Assembly (NCBI GenBank): GCA_937872515.1
Contig: CALMSX010000046.1
Location: forward strand, 55,210 to 119,209
DNA length: 64,000 nucleotides
Direction: 5' to 3'
Source: an uncultured Bacteroidota bacterium
GTDB taxonomy: Bacteria > Bacteroidota > Bacteroidia > Chitinophagales > Saprospiraceae
Positions within the stretch are counted from its first letter, which is position 1. Each line of letters starts with the position of its first letter. The position numbers and the translations under genes were made by a program. Below the pieces are notes generated by a model that saw only the letters and a list, made by a program, of their open reading frames with translations, did not search any database and was not told where the DNA came from. Shown piece after piece: positions 1-9,134 of the stretch.

Positions 1-2491
1 TGTTCAGCAGTGTTGTGGTGAGTTTATCCGTATTGAATCCTTCTGAAACAAAACTGCTTACCAAAGCGTATCTTTCTTTGTTATAGTGTCTGATCACAGG
101 GGCTGAGGGCTGAAGTCCTATATGTGCAATATTTTTTAAAGGCACAAGAGCACCCCCCATCGAACTGACCTGAATGCGATCAAAGTTTTCTATCGGATTG
201 AGTGAATTTTCTTTGATGGAAAGAACAATGGGGTTTTCGTCTCCTTCACCCGATCTTAGTTTTCCAATTTCCAAACCTGCTATGGCCATTCTGACGGTCC
301 TTGCCAGTTCGGCACCATTGATGCCATAAAGTCCGGCCTTGTCTTTATCAACATCTATGGCTATATCTGCTTTTTCGTACTGCAGGTCGTTTTTTACATA
401 AAGGGTACCCTCTGTTTCCTGGAAAATGGTTTCTACCTTGTTGGCCAGATTTTCCAGGGTGTCGAGATTCGGCCCCACTATGCGGATTTCAATAGGGGCA
501 CTAATGGGAGTTCCCTGTTGAAAACGTCGAACCTGTACGGTGGCGCCTGCTATGGAAGAAAATTCATGACGCATTTCAGCCTCCAACTTTTCTATCTCAG
601 GCACAGAAGCTCTGTCATCCATGTAGACTACAAGCTGTGCAATGTTGTCTGCATTTTGTTTTTGGAATTCATTGTAATAAATTCTTGGATTACCCTTGCC
701 AATGTTGCTACTTACTCGGGCAACATCATCTTTTTTCAGGATTTGTTTTTCCAGTCCTCTGGTAATTTTATCAGTGTGCGAAAGGGCTGACCCTGGTTCA
801 GTTGTAACTTCAACCAATAATATCGGTTTTTCTGATGTGGGAAAAAGACTAAAACCAATGACAGGAACCACCATCAAAGATAAACCAAAAACGAGCGCAG
901 CGCCGACCAAAGTTTTTACAGGATGGGCTATACACCAAATCAGTAGTTTTTGGTAAGGGGTGTTGATGTACTTTCGAAATGCCCTGAAAAAAATGTTTCC
1001 CTCTGAGTGAGAGTCTTTTTCATGAGCCTTTAATAAAATGCTACACAGAAAAGGGATGATGGTAAGGGACACAAAAAGGGATGCCAGCACTGTAAGCATG
1101 ACCGCCATAGGAAGTGAACGAATAAAGTCTCCTGAACCTTCAGGAAGGTTGGCCAGTGGAAGAAATGACAGTAAGAGGGTCGCAGTACATCCTAAAATTG
1201 CCACTACAATGTGTGATGTTGCTGAAATAGCTGCCGCCTTGGCACTGATGCCCCCCCTCATGTATCTTTCAATGTTTTCCACTACCACTATGGAATCATC
1301 AACCAACAAGCCCAATGCGATTACCATTCCAACAATGCTCAGCTGATTAAGGGTATAGCCCATCAAATCCAGCATAAAAAGTCCGATACTCAGCGACAAG
1401 GGGATGGAGATCATAACGATCAATGAAGCCCTGGTACCCAAAGGAAGCAGAGTAAGCAAAACAAGGAAGATGGCAATGGCAAAGTCTTTGCCCAGTCCGG
1501 ATAACCGGTTTTTAACACCTACTTCCTGATCAAAGGCATGTTCAATCTTGATGCTGGCCGGTAAACTTTTTTCAAAACTGGTTAGCACTTCAGCCAATGA
1601 AGCCCGTAGGTCAATTATATTCCTTCTGTCTTTCATGGCCGTAATCACCCATACGGCTCTTTGACCATTTTGTCGCACAATGTGGTCTGCACTTGCATAA
1701 TCCCAGTAAATATCGGCTACATCTTTGATCTTTGTTATAGCTCCTTCGACACTGGTTTTAACGACCATATTGGCTACATCTTCCAGCTGATTGAATTCAG
1801 AATTGGTTTTAATATTGAATTTCCTTTTTCCCAGGGCAACATCACCACCAGGTATATTGACATTATTGGCTTGTAATAAGCCAATGACCTGATTGAGTGC
1901 TATATTGAGTTTTCCCAGCTTTTGTAAATCGAGGTCCACCCGAATACTCCTTTCAGGGATGCCCTGAATTTCTACCCATTTTACATCCTTAAGGCGTTCT
2001 ATCTCTTTTTCCAGTCGCTCAGCCTCTTTTTCAAGTACACTAAAGTCGGCTGTGGGTGAAACCAGTGCTGTTTGTAGAATAGCAACATCACTGCTGGAAG
2101 CCCGTTTGACATCAAGGGTAATGATGCCATCTGGCAATTCAGGTCTTATTTTGTTTATTTCTCTGATGACATCATTGTTTTTGGTTTCTACATCTACATC
2201 GTATGTAAACTCCACCAGCATCACCAACAAGCCGTCATTGATGGTACTGGTAATTTTTTTGATATCACCTAGCTGGTATAATTCTTCTTCGATGGGCTCT
2301 GCAACCAATTGCTCCATATCGGATGGGGTCGTTCCCGGATAGACAGCTACAATCGAGAAAATAGGTGCTCCAAAAGGAGGATCCTCTGCTCGCGGCATGT
2401 TGCGGAGGGAGTTGTATCCCAAAAGTAAGAGGGCTACAAAGATTACAAGCGTAAACTGGTAATTTTTAACAAAAAACTGTATAAACTTCAT
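1..2491 (-). CDS. RND efflux pump, inner-membrane transporter (HAE1/AcrB-like), 3' end cut by window edge
   Basis: I translated this frame from the sequence; it opens with ATG at 2491 (MKFIQFFVKNYQ) and is open to base 1, giving about 830 residues without the C-terminus. It reads as a proton-driven RND exporter: an N-terminal TM helix, a periplasmic porter region with PGTTPSDMEQLVAEPIEEEL, and a second TM bundle containing GLLVDDSIVVVENIERYMRG at about residues 393-412, the classic acidic TM4 motif of RND pumps. AcrB-type proteins are usually 1020-1050 residues, so about 200 are missing. It begins 10 bp after the adaptor gene and is the last visible gene of a tetR-tolC-adaptor-pump operon. 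Substrate is not readable from sequence; the VDDSI motif favours the drug/hydrophobe (HAE1) group over metal pumps, but this is inference. Confidence 0.95.
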   Translation of the reverse strand, partial: MKFIQFFVKNYQFTLVIFVALLLLGYNSLRNMPRAEDPPFGAPIFSIVAVYPGTTPSDMEQLVAEPIEEELYQLGDIKKITSTINDGLLVMLVEFTYDVDVETKNNDVIREINKIRPELPDGIITLDVKRASSSDVAILQTALVSPTADFSVLEKEAERLEKEIERLKDVKWVEIQGIPERSIRVDLDLQKLGKLNIALNQVIGLLQANNVNIPGGDVALGKRKFNIKTNSEFNQLEDVANMVVKTSVEGAITKIKDVADIYWDYASADHIVRQNGQRAVWVITAMKDRRNIIDLRASLAEVLTSFEKSLPASIKIEHAFDQEVGVKNRLSGLGKDFAIAIFLVLLTLLPLGTRASLIVMISIPLSLSIGLFMLDLMGYTLNQLSIVGMVIALGLLVDDSIVVVENIERYMRGGISAKAAAISATSHIVVAILGCTATLLLSFLPLANLPEGSGDFIRSLPMAVMLTVLASLFVSLTIIPFLCSILLKAHEKDSHSEGNIFFRAFRKYINTPYQKLLIWCIAHPVKTLVGAALVFGLSLMVVPVIGFSLFPTSEKPILLVEVTTEPGSALSHTDKITRGLEKQILKKDDVARVSSNIGKGNPRIYYNEFQKQNADNIAQLVVYMDDRASVPEIEKLEAEMRHEFSSIAGATVQVRRFQQGTPISAPIEIRIVGPNLDTLENLANKVETIFQETEGTLYVKNDLQYEKADIAIDVDKDKAGLYGINGAELARTVRMAIAGLEIGKLRSGEGDENPIVLSIKENSLNPIENFDRIQVSSMGGALVPLKNIAHIGLQPSAPVIRHYNKERYALVSSFVSEGFNTDKLTTTLLN

Positions 2492-2501
2492 TGCCCTTAA
2501 A

Positions 2502-3542
2502 TTATCGGTTAATTTTGATGGCATCTCCATCCTCAAGATACATGGCACCGGTGGTCACTACTTCATCATCTGCTTTCAGTCCTGAAATCACTTGGACCCG
2601 ATTGCCGAGCAACTGACCTGTCGTTATGGCTTGTTCTTTGACCACGCCATTTTGATGGATAAATACAAAGGATGTATTTCCACTGGATCGGGTCAAACTT
2701 TCGATGGGTAGACTAAGCTCTTTGGTGTCATTCGTTAATTGCAGATGGATTTTACCCAGCAAGCCAGCAGCCAGATCGCTGGGCTGATTTTTGAATTTAA
2801 ATTCAATGTCAACCAAGCCATTGGCATTTCCCGCGATGATTGATTTTTCATATACGTACATATCATATGATTTGCCAGGTTGAGCATCCAGGATAAGACT
2901 GGCACTTTGACCATTTTTAATTTGTATCCAGTCCTTATCAATAAAACCGGCTTTGACCTTCCAGTCGTTGTTGTTGGTGCCGATAATTACATAAACGGGC
3001 ATGCCGGGACCTGCCATCTCACCTTCGTGTAAGATTTGTTTTACCACTCTGCCATTAATGGGAGACCGAACCTCACTGTATTGTTTATTAAAATTCAGGA
3101 TGTCCACCGTTTTTTTTGCAACCTCTAAAGCAGTTGTTGCATTTTGCACTTGTTCAAGGGTGGCTACACTGTCTGCCAACAACCTTCTGGCCCGGCTCAA
3201 ATCTCTTTCTGCTTTCTTGGCGGCCTCATTGGCCTGTGATAATTGAGCATCAATTTCAGCTAAGTTGAGTCGGGCCAGCAGCTGTCCTTTCTTAACGTTT
3301 TGTCCCTCTGAAACCAGGGTATTGGCAATCACACCGCCCGTTTTAAATGAAGGCTTGGCTTCTGCTCCATTAATCACAGCGGCAATAGCAGTTATTTTCC
3401 CACTATTTTCGCCCAACTGCGGCAGGGTCACCTCAACAACTGTTGTGTCTGAATTGGCCGGCCTCATTTTTGTTGTTCCTTCTTCTGACTTGCATTGCCA
3501 TAAAGTAATGGCGGAGAGGAAAACAATCGTGTATTTATTCAT
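2502..3542 (-). CDS. RND efflux periplasmic adaptor (membrane fusion protein), lipoprotein
   Basis: A 346-residue HlyD/MFP-family adaptor that bridges the RND pump and the TolC-like channel. The start MNKYTIVFLSAITLWQC is preferred because it gives a lipoprotein signal with a lipobox Cys near residue 17; an upstream extension in the same frame would run into the preceding tolC-like gene. The lipoyl half-motif GGVIANTLVSEGQNVKKGQL, an alpha-hairpin (DAQLSQANEAAKKAERDLSR), the second lipoyl half with VRSPINGRV, and a C-terminal beta-barrel/MP domain (GLKADDEVVTTGAMYLEDGD) are visible in order. It lies 17 bp after the tolC-like gene and 10 bp before the pump gene, so the three are very likely co-transcribed and act as one envelope-spanning complex. 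Confidence 0.93.
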   Translation of the reverse strand: MNKYTIVFLSAITLWQCKSEEGTTKMRPANSDTTVVEVTLPQLGENSGKITAIAAVINGAEAKPSFKTGGVIANTLVSEGQNVKKGQLLARLNLAEIDAQLSQANEAAKKAERDLSRARRLLADSVATLEQVQNATTALEVAKKTVDILNFNKQYSEVRSPINGRVVKQILHEGEMAGPGMPVYVIIGTNNNDWKVKAGFIDKDWIQIKNGQSASLILDAQPGKSYDMYVYEKSIIAGNANGLVDIEFKFKNQPSDLAAGLLGKIHLQLTNDTKELSLPIESLTRSSGNTSFVFIHQNGVVKEQAITTGQLLGNRVQVISGLKADDEVVTTGAMYLEDGDAIKINR

Positions 3543-3559
3543 CTTCGTAAATTTCAAGG

Positions 3560-4894
3560 TTATTGTGGAATATTGATCATAGCACTTGCGTAAACCCATT
3601 CGCTCCATTGGATCCAACTATTGTATTTCGCCAACTGGAATTGCAGCTTACTCTGGGTCAGCTGTGTCTGGGCATCTACCAGTTCAAGATAACCGGCAAT
3701 TCCCTCTTTGTATCTTGTATATACATCTTTGTAAAACTGTTCAGCTGATCTGACCCTGGGGGCATACGTGTTGACCTGGTCGAGGGCAGCATTGAGTTTG
3801 TTTTCTGAAGTCAATACTTCTAATTCCAGCAAGGATTGGACATGGTTGTATTTCAGTTGCTGTTCCTGCATTTTCGCTCTGGTAGCATCAGTTCTATGCT
3901 TGTGCCTTTTATTATCAAAAAGATTGACATCCATGTTCAAGGCAAACAAGGCATAGGGCTGCCAACCAAAATTAAAGTCCTGGGAACCCAGGCTTAGTTG
4001 AGCCCCAACTTTTGGCATATAGTAATTGTGCTCCTTCTCTATTGCCAGTTGCGACATTTCATTGCCTTTTGCCAATTGCATAAGTTCTTCACGCGTTCCC
4101 ATGCCGGTCATTTCCTTAATGGGAAGCGGAGGCAGTAATGACGCTTCATTGCTATCTAATGGTTCACCTGTAAGAAATACAAAATACGCCGAGGCATTTT
4201 TCACCATGGTATTGGCTTGAATTTGTTGCGCCTGTATCTCCGCTATCTGTGCTTCTATCCTGCGCAAGGAAGCAACAGGGGCTATGTCATTGTTCACCAT
4301 GCTTTGGGTTGCTCTCTGTGCTTCTGAAAGCAATTTTCCTGCTTCAGCATATATTTTTTCCATAGCTAAGGCACTCGTCAGTTGAAAACCGCTGACCATC
4401 ACCTCTTTTGATAGCTGACGTTTGAATGCCTTTATCTCAAGTTGTTTAAGATCGGTTTCATAGCTCTTTAATTTTTTATTTAAAGCAAGATCAGGGTAAA
4501 AGATGGGTTGGGTTACATTGATCTTGGCATCGTAAAAGTTGTTGGGTAAAAAGTTGATTTCCTGGTTTTCCAGTAAACCAAATTGCTGGCTACTGGTAAG
4601 GTTGTTGAGGGTGTTGTAAACGGGATTTAGCAAGTCACCAATAGGGAAGGCAATGTTTCTTCCTCCTGCCGCCAAGGTATAACTGGTAGTAAAAGTAACA
4701 CTGGGTCCATACATGGCCCTTGCTTCTAAATAGGAAGATTCTGCTGCTTTCAAATCAAAAGACTTCGCCTGCAATGCCTCGTTTTTTTGCCACGCTTTTT
4801 CAATATAACTCTGAAAAACCTGAGCTGCCGCAACTTCTGGCCTCAGACAAGAAAAAAGGATGCTTAAATAAAGCAGTGGATGAATTGTTTTCAT
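3560..4894 (-). CDS. TolC-family outer membrane efflux protein
   Basis: A 444-residue outer-membrane channel subunit of the tripartite pump. It begins with a signal peptide (MKTIHPLLYLSILFSCLRPE, cleavage probably after VAAA) followed by IEKAWQKNEALQAKSFDLKA, the usual N-terminal OEP helix. The two OEP repeats are visible as long amphipathic helices with the pattern NASAYFVFLTGEP and a C-terminal RSAEQFYKDVYTRYKEGIAG then YLELVDAQTQLTQSKLQFQ, which is highly typical. Length matches the family (420-500 residues). The gene starts 4 bp after the tetR stop and ends 17 bp before the adaptor, placing it second in the operon. No key feature is missing. Confidence 0.94.
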   Translation of the reverse strand: MKTIHPLLYLSILFSCLRPEVAAAQVFQSYIEKAWQKNEALQAKSFDLKAAESSYLEARAMYGPSVTFTTSYTLAAGGRNIAFPIGDLLNPVYNTLNNLTSSQQFGLLENQEINFLPNNFYDAKINVTQPIFYPDLALNKKLKSYETDLKQLEIKAFKRQLSKEVMVSGFQLTSALAMEKIYAEAGKLLSEAQRATQSMVNNDIAPVASLRRIEAQIAEIQAQQIQANTMVKNASAYFVFLTGEPLDSNEASLLPPLPIKEMTGMGTREELMQLAKGNEMSQLAIEKEHNYYMPKVGAQLSLGSQDFNFGWQPYALFALNMDVNLFDNKRHKHRTDATRAKMQEQQLKYNHVQSLLELEVLTSENKLNAALDQVNTYAPRVRSAEQFYKDVYTRYKEGIAGYLELVDAQTQLTQSKLQFQLAKYNSWIQWSEWVYASAMINIPQ

Positions 4895-4898
4895 GCAT

Positions 4899-5531
4899 TC
4901 AGATTTTGTGGTTAAACAGGGTAAACATCATATTTTCCAAGGTCAGGTCAATGAGAGGACAATCCATACCCACAGTACAGTTGCCATCTACTATGGTTAA
5001 CCTTTGGGTATTAGACAAGGAAACCAAACCATGAACGGTGCTCCACATCTGTAATGCCAAAATCCTTTCATCAATGCCTGGTCTTTCTGCCTCTGCCAGG
5101 GCCTCCCTGCAAGTAGATACCAGGTATTCAAAAATTGCAATGCCGTGTCCCCATTCGGATTTACACCGCTCTATGTGATTCATCGGACTGGCGGAATTAA
5201 ACATTAAGGTATACCAGTCCTGGTTTTCAATTCCAAACCGGATATAAGCCTGTCCTATCAGAAAAAGACGGCGGAGTGCTGAAGTTTCCTGATATACAGG
5301 TTGCATCTGATGGGCCAGGATCTCAAATCCCTTGTCCATCATCTGGTATAAGATTTCATCTTTATCCTGAAAATACAAATAGATAGTGGCGGGACTGTAT
5401 TCTATTTCCGTGGCAATCCTTCGAATGGAGAGCTTATCCTGCCCTTCTTTGCTGATGATCTCTTTGGCTTTTAATAAAATGAGCTCCCTCAACTCATTTC
5501 TTTCTCTTTCCTTTCTTTCTGCTAAACCCAT
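4899..5531 (-). CDS. TetR/AcrR-family transcriptional regulator of the efflux operon
   Basis: A 210-residue repressor. The N-terminal helix-turn-helix is clear: RELILLKAKEIISKEGQDKL, then SIRRIATEIEYSPATIYLYF and QDKDEILYQMMDKGFEIL (about residues 15-70), the standard TetR DNA-binding domain. The C-terminal ligand domain resembles the TetR_C_33-type (WSTVHGLVSLSNTQR), but this assignment is only by eye. It is the first gene of the operon with tolC, adaptor and pump. Two AGTGTTTAnTAAAT direct repeats overlap its own promoter at 5550-5595, which suggests autorepression relieved by a pump substrate. The start ATG at 5531 sits about 19 bp downstream of the -7 element. Confidence 0.93.
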   Translation of the reverse strand: MGLAERKERERNELRELILLKAKEIISKEGQDKLSIRRIATEIEYSPATIYLYFQDKDEILYQMMDKGFEILAHQMQPVYQETSALRRLFLIGQAYIRFGIENQDWYTLMFNSASPMNHIERCKSEWGHGIAIFEYLVSTCREALAEAERPGIDERILALQMWSTVHGLVSLSNTQRLTIVDGNCTVGMDCPLIDLTLENMMFTLFNHKI

Positions 5532-5549
5532 ATGATATAATTAACGATG

Positions 5550-5595
5550 CAAAAATAATGAACAGTGTTTAGTAAATCAATAGTGTTTAATAAAT
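5550..5595 (-). promoter_or_regulatory. tetR operon promoter with overlapping operator-like repeats
   Basis: On the minus strand a Bacteroidota -7 element TATTTTTG lies at 5557-5550 and a TTG -33 element at 5580-5578, separated by 20 bp. Two direct repeats AGTGTTTAGTAAAT (5564-5577) and AGTGTTTAATAAAT (5582-5595), 18 bp apart, cover the spacer and -33 box; TGAACA-G-TGTTTA at 5559-5571 is also a near palindrome. This geometry is what a self-regulating TetR site would look like. Operator function is inferred. Confidence 0.6.
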
Positions 5596-5864
5596 ATTTT
5601 TTTATTTAATGCACAAAGTGCAGATAATGAGTGATATATGATTTGTTATCCACACTCTGGTACAAAATAATGGACTTCAAAACATCAAACTGGCTAAAAG
5701 GGTGAGTAACACCAAATGGTATGGGTAGATAGATTGTACCATTACAACAGGAGCGTGATCAGTCAACTCAAACCAGAAACATCACTTGTATTTGAATGGA
5801 CACTCTATGGAATTTTGAAAAAATGGACTCATGAACCAAAAGCAGCACCTGCTGTTTACCCCAC
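5596..5864. other. Intergenic region between tetR promoter and glutathione peroxidase
   Basis: About 270 bases of AT-rich sequence between divergent genes. I find no ORF of convincing coding character, no terminator and no exact TAnnTTTG element for the peroxidase gene. A short frame from ATG 5831 (MNQKQHLLFTPHE...) runs into the peroxidase gene in a different frame and is probably spurious. Confidence 0.5.
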
Positions 5865-6455
5865 ATGAATGTCAGACGCTTATTAAAAAAGTGGATTTGG
5901 GATACGTTTGTGTTTCCCTCCTTTTTTCATCCTACAGCCCAATTCAGACCCAGAGGATCCGGCGCGGGTAATGGATTTTACAAACTTGGGTTTTATAAAA
6001 ATGATGGAAGTTGGTTCTCTTTTGAACAGCTCAGAGGTAAAAAAGTGATCATTATCAATACGGCTTCCGCATGTGGATATACGCATCAGTATGCAGACTG
6101 GGAGCAATTTTATAGTCAAAACAGCAAGGAATTTGAGATCCTGGCATTTCCATCCAACCAATTTTTAGGCCAGGAAAGAGGCACAGATCAGGAGATCGCC
6201 AATTTTTGCAACCTTCATTTTAATCTGCATTTCCCCCTATTCAAAAAAAGCGATGTGCGGGGTAAAACGAAGAATGAAGTATACAGTTGGTTGTCTTCTA
6301 AACCTTTAAATGGATGGAATGACCGTTCTCCGGCATGGAATTTCAATAAATACGTAGTTGATCAGGATGGGGAATTGAGGGCGTTTTTTCCCTCAAAAAC
6401 GAGCCCTAAAGATGATGATTTCATCCAGCTGATACAGAATATGAACCAAGATTAA
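5865..6455 (+). CDS. Glutathione peroxidase family protein (thiol peroxidase)
   Basis: A 196-residue GPx-fold peroxidase. The family motifs appear in order: VIIINTASACGYTHQY (peroxidatic Cys where selenoproteins carry Sec), FEILAFPSNQFLGQE, and PAWNFNKYVVDQDGE with the active-site Trp-Asn-Phe. The first 40 residues (MNVRRLLKKWIWDTFVFPSF...) are a basic/hydrophobic extension before the catalytic domain; this could be an N-terminal anchor, but it is weakly defined. Bacterial Cys-type enzymes generally use thioredoxin rather than glutathione, so the cell role is probably peroxide removal. It is followed after 57 bp by the AAA+ gene on the same strand, with no terminator between them, so the two may share a transcript. 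Confidence 0.93.
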   Translation: MNVRRLLKKWIWDTFVFPSFFHPTAQFRPRGSGAGNGFYKLGFYKNDGSWFSFEQLRGKKVIIINTASACGYTHQYADWEQFYSQNSKEFEILAFPSNQFLGQERGTDQEIANFCNLHFNLHFPLFKKSDVRGKTKNEVYSWLSSKPLNGWNDRSPAWNFNKYVVDQDGELRAFFPSKTSPKDDDFIQLIQNMNQD

Positions 6456-6512
6456 TAGGCCCGCTCTTGATTCATATTGTTTTTATTATTATTTTGTACA
6501 TTATTTAGTGAT

Positions 6513-9134
6513 ATGGAACAAGCTGAAAACACCACTGAAAAAAAGAAGTACAAGATCAAAGATCTGAAAGTTTATAGTTCAACTGAATACATTTCAGAAA
6601 ATAAAAAACGCTATAGAATGGTGTACGACAAAACCGAGTTGTCGTATGTTTATGCAGAACTTTCTTTTTACAATAAGGCCTTTGATATTGAAAATTGGGA
6701 TGCCGAGATTGAACTGAGGTGTTTTGAGAAAGTAGGAAGCGATAATAAACAAGTTTGTCATCTGGTTTTTAATAAAAAAATCAGCAAGTATGATTCTTTG
6801 GTTTATATAAGAGAGGGGTGGGGGAGTAAAAAAGAAGGTAGTTTCTGGAAAGGAGGTACTTATTACTGGGAAGCTTATCTTGATGGTGAATATGTAGGAA
6901 ATAAATTCTTTTACATTGAAGACAGTGGCCATAAAAAATTAGACCCCATCAACTACCTATCCTTTAAGTCTATCCGTTTGTTTGAAGGACAGTACGATGA
7001 CATGGATCAGGATCAGATATCATCCATGGTAGCATTTGCTGCTGAACAAACCAGATATGTGTTCACTGAATTGGTGTTTACCAACAACCTAAAAAACCAG
7101 GCGTGGAATTGCGAAATATTTGTTCGTTATTTCAATGAAGCAGGTGATTTAAAATCAACGGTAGCCAAATTGAAGCCGGTCAAAAAAACGGAATCTACGT
7201 TTACCATGGTATTTGGCTTTGGCTCTAATTCGAAAGGCACCTGGTTGCCCGGTAAATACAGGGCGGAAATGGTATTTATGAATCAGATAATCGGTATCGT
7301 TGGCTTTTCAGTGGGCAATGATTTTGTAGACGGGGTGCCGGTTTTAATGATACCCCAGGGTGATGTAATAGCCCCCGTAAGCAAAGAAGAGGATGACACG
7401 TTGACCTTTGATGATCACATGGCTACCCTTGATGCCATGATTGGCTTAACAGAAATCAAACAAAAAGTAAAAGAGCACGCCCTCTATCTCAAGTTTTTAA
7501 AAATGAGACAAAGCACGGGCTTTCGGGAAGAAGAACCTGCCAACTTGTTTTTGGTTTTTACGGGCAATCCCGGTACAGGCAAAACAACGGTAGCAAAAAT
7601 GATGGGAGCGCTTTATAAAAAAATGGGCTTGCTTTCAAAAGGCCATGTCTTATCCGTTGACAGAGCTGATCTGGTAGGCGAGTACATCGGCCAGACCGCC
7701 CCGAAAGTAAAAGAAGTTTTTGAAAAGGCAAGAGGAGGTATTCTCTTCATTGACGAAGCGTATGCCCTGGTTCGTTCTGCCGATGACAACAAAGATTTTG
7801 GCAGAGAGGTTATCGAGTTGTTGGTGAAAGAGATGTCAAATGGCCAGGGAAATATGGCGGTAATTGTGGCAGGCTACCCTAAAGAAATGAAAGTTTTTAT
7901 TGATTCCAATCCGGGATTAAAATCGAGATTTAAGCATTATTTTGATTTTCCCGATTATCTTCCCCAGGAATTGATCCGCATAGCACGTTATACATGCAGG
8001 GATAAGGAACTTTTGTTGACCGATGGGGCACAGAAAAAGCTGGAAGAAATAATTACAGAGGCTTACAGAAATAGAAATCTCAGTTTTGGGAATGCCAGAT
8101 TTGTCAATGACCTGGTTGAGAAAGCAAAAATCAATCTGGGGCTGCGCATCATGAGAAGGACATCGCAGCGCAAGCCTAGTCGTTCTGAATTAATGACCAT
8201 TACAGAGCGCGATGTTCATCACCTGAATGCAATAAATCCGGCTATTTTACCGGATATTCCGATCGACCATGAATTGCTTGCCAGGGCAATAGAAGAATTG
8301 GATAGCCTCCTGGGCATGGCAGCAGTAAAGCAGCAGATCAAAGAGACAGTGGAGGTTGTGAAATATTACAAACAGACAGGTAGAAATGTCTTGTCTTCTT
8401 TTTACCTCCATACCATTTTTGTTGGTAATCCGGGCACAGGTAAAACAACTGTGGCAAGGATTCTGACTAAAATTTACAAAGCCCTCGGCATTTTGGAAAG
8501 AGGCCACATCGTAGAAACGGACCGCCAGGGTTTGGTGGCAGGTTTTGTTGGACAGACAGCCATAAAAACGGCAGAACGAATTACAGAATCACTGGGTGGA
8601 GTTTTATTTATTGATGAAGCCTATGCGCTTAGCAATTTTAATGGGCTTCAGGGTGATTATGGCAATGAAGCCATTCAGACACTATTGAAAAAAATGGAAG
8701 ATGACCGGGGGAAGTTTTATGTATTTGCAGCCGGTTATCCGGAAAACATGGATCACTTTCTGAAAGCAAACCCTGGGCTGGCCTCTCGTTTTGATAAAAT
8801 GCTCAGATTTGAAGATTACAACGAAGAAGAATTGTTTGACATAGCCATGAAAATGTTTAAAGATGAAGGCTACATCGTCACCACCGGAGCTAAAGAATTG
8901 ATCAATAACTACTGCCACGATATTTACAGCAAAAGGGACAAATATTTTGGAAATGCCCGCACCATCCGCAAGTTTACTGGTGATGTTATTCGCAAACAAA
9001 ATTTAAGGGTATCCTTGAAAGAGGCAGAAGTAACCAATAGCAGAGCAATGAATTCTGTCACTGCTGATGATATCAGGATTGCCGGCAACGAGCAGGACGA
9101 TGTCATCTATCGTCGCAGGGGAATTAGTTATTAG
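6513..9134 (+). CDS. Double-AAA+ ATPase (CbbX/SpoVK-like) with duplicated N-terminal domain
   Basis: An 873-residue protein with two complete CbbX/SpoVK-type AAA+ modules. Module 1 has Walker A GNPGTGKTT at about residue 350 and Walker B GGILFIDEAYAL at about 407; module 2 has GNPGTGKTT at about 636 and GGVLFIDEAYAL at about 694; each is followed by an arginine-rich GNAR sensor region (FGNARFVND, FGNARTIRK). The first 270 residues contain two similar beta-rich segments: YVYAELSFYNKAFDIENWDA with GSFWKGGTYYWEAYLDGE, and YVFTELVFTNNLKNQAWNCE with GTWLPGKYRAEMVFMNQ, an apparent internal duplication I cannot assign to a named family. I chose ATG 6513; 12 codons upstream (TTG/ATG start MFLLLF) would give a hydrophobic leader less like a cytosolic ATPase. 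The 3' end overlaps convergent gatB by 11 bp. Family role is remodelling of protein assemblies; the target is unknown. Confidence 0.88.
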   Translation: MEQAENTTEKKKYKIKDLKVYSSTEYISENKKRYRMVYDKTELSYVYAELSFYNKAFDIENWDAEIELRCFEKVGSDNKQVCHLVFNKKISKYDSLVYIREGWGSKKEGSFWKGGTYYWEAYLDGEYVGNKFFYIEDSGHKKLDPINYLSFKSIRLFEGQYDDMDQDQISSMVAFAAEQTRYVFTELVFTNNLKNQAWNCEIFVRYFNEAGDLKSTVAKLKPVKKTESTFTMVFGFGSNSKGTWLPGKYRAEMVFMNQIIGIVGFSVGNDFVDGVPVLMIPQGDVIAPVSKEEDDTLTFDDHMATLDAMIGLTEIKQKVKEHALYLKFLKMRQSTGFREEEPANLFLVFTGNPGTGKTTVAKMMGALYKKMGLLSKGHVLSVDRADLVGEYIGQTAPKVKEVFEKARGGILFIDEAYALVRSADDNKDFGREVIELLVKEMSNGQGNMAVIVAGYPKEMKVFIDSNPGLKSRFKHYFDFPDYLPQELIRIARYTCRDKELLLTDGAQKKLEEIITEAYRNRNLSFGNARFVNDLVEKAKINLGLRIMRRTSQRKPSRSELMTITERDVHHLNAINPAILPDIPIDHELLARAIEELDSLLGMAAVKQQIKETVEVVKYYKQTGRNVLSSFYLHTIFVGNPGTGKTTVARILTKIYKALGILERGHIVETDRQGLVAGFVGQTAIKTAERITESLGGVLFIDEAYALSNFNGLQGDYGNEAIQTLLKKMEDDRGKFYVFAAGYPENMDHFLKANPGLASRFDKMLRFEDYNEEELFDIAMKMFKDEGYIVTTGAKELINNYCHDIYSKRDKYFGNARTIRKFTGDVIRKQNLRVSLKEAEVTNSRAMNSVTADDIRIAGNEQDDVIYRRRGISY

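Noticed and set aside
2502..2576. Longer N-terminal extension of the adaptor gene up to 3617
   Set aside because: It runs inside the tolC-like gene, and the internal ATG 3542 gives a proper lipoprotein signal.
5831..5970. Short frame from ATG 5831 (MNQKQHLLFTPHE...) running into the peroxidase gene
   Set aside because: It is in a different frame from the peroxidase, ends early inside it, and shows no motif; probably chance.
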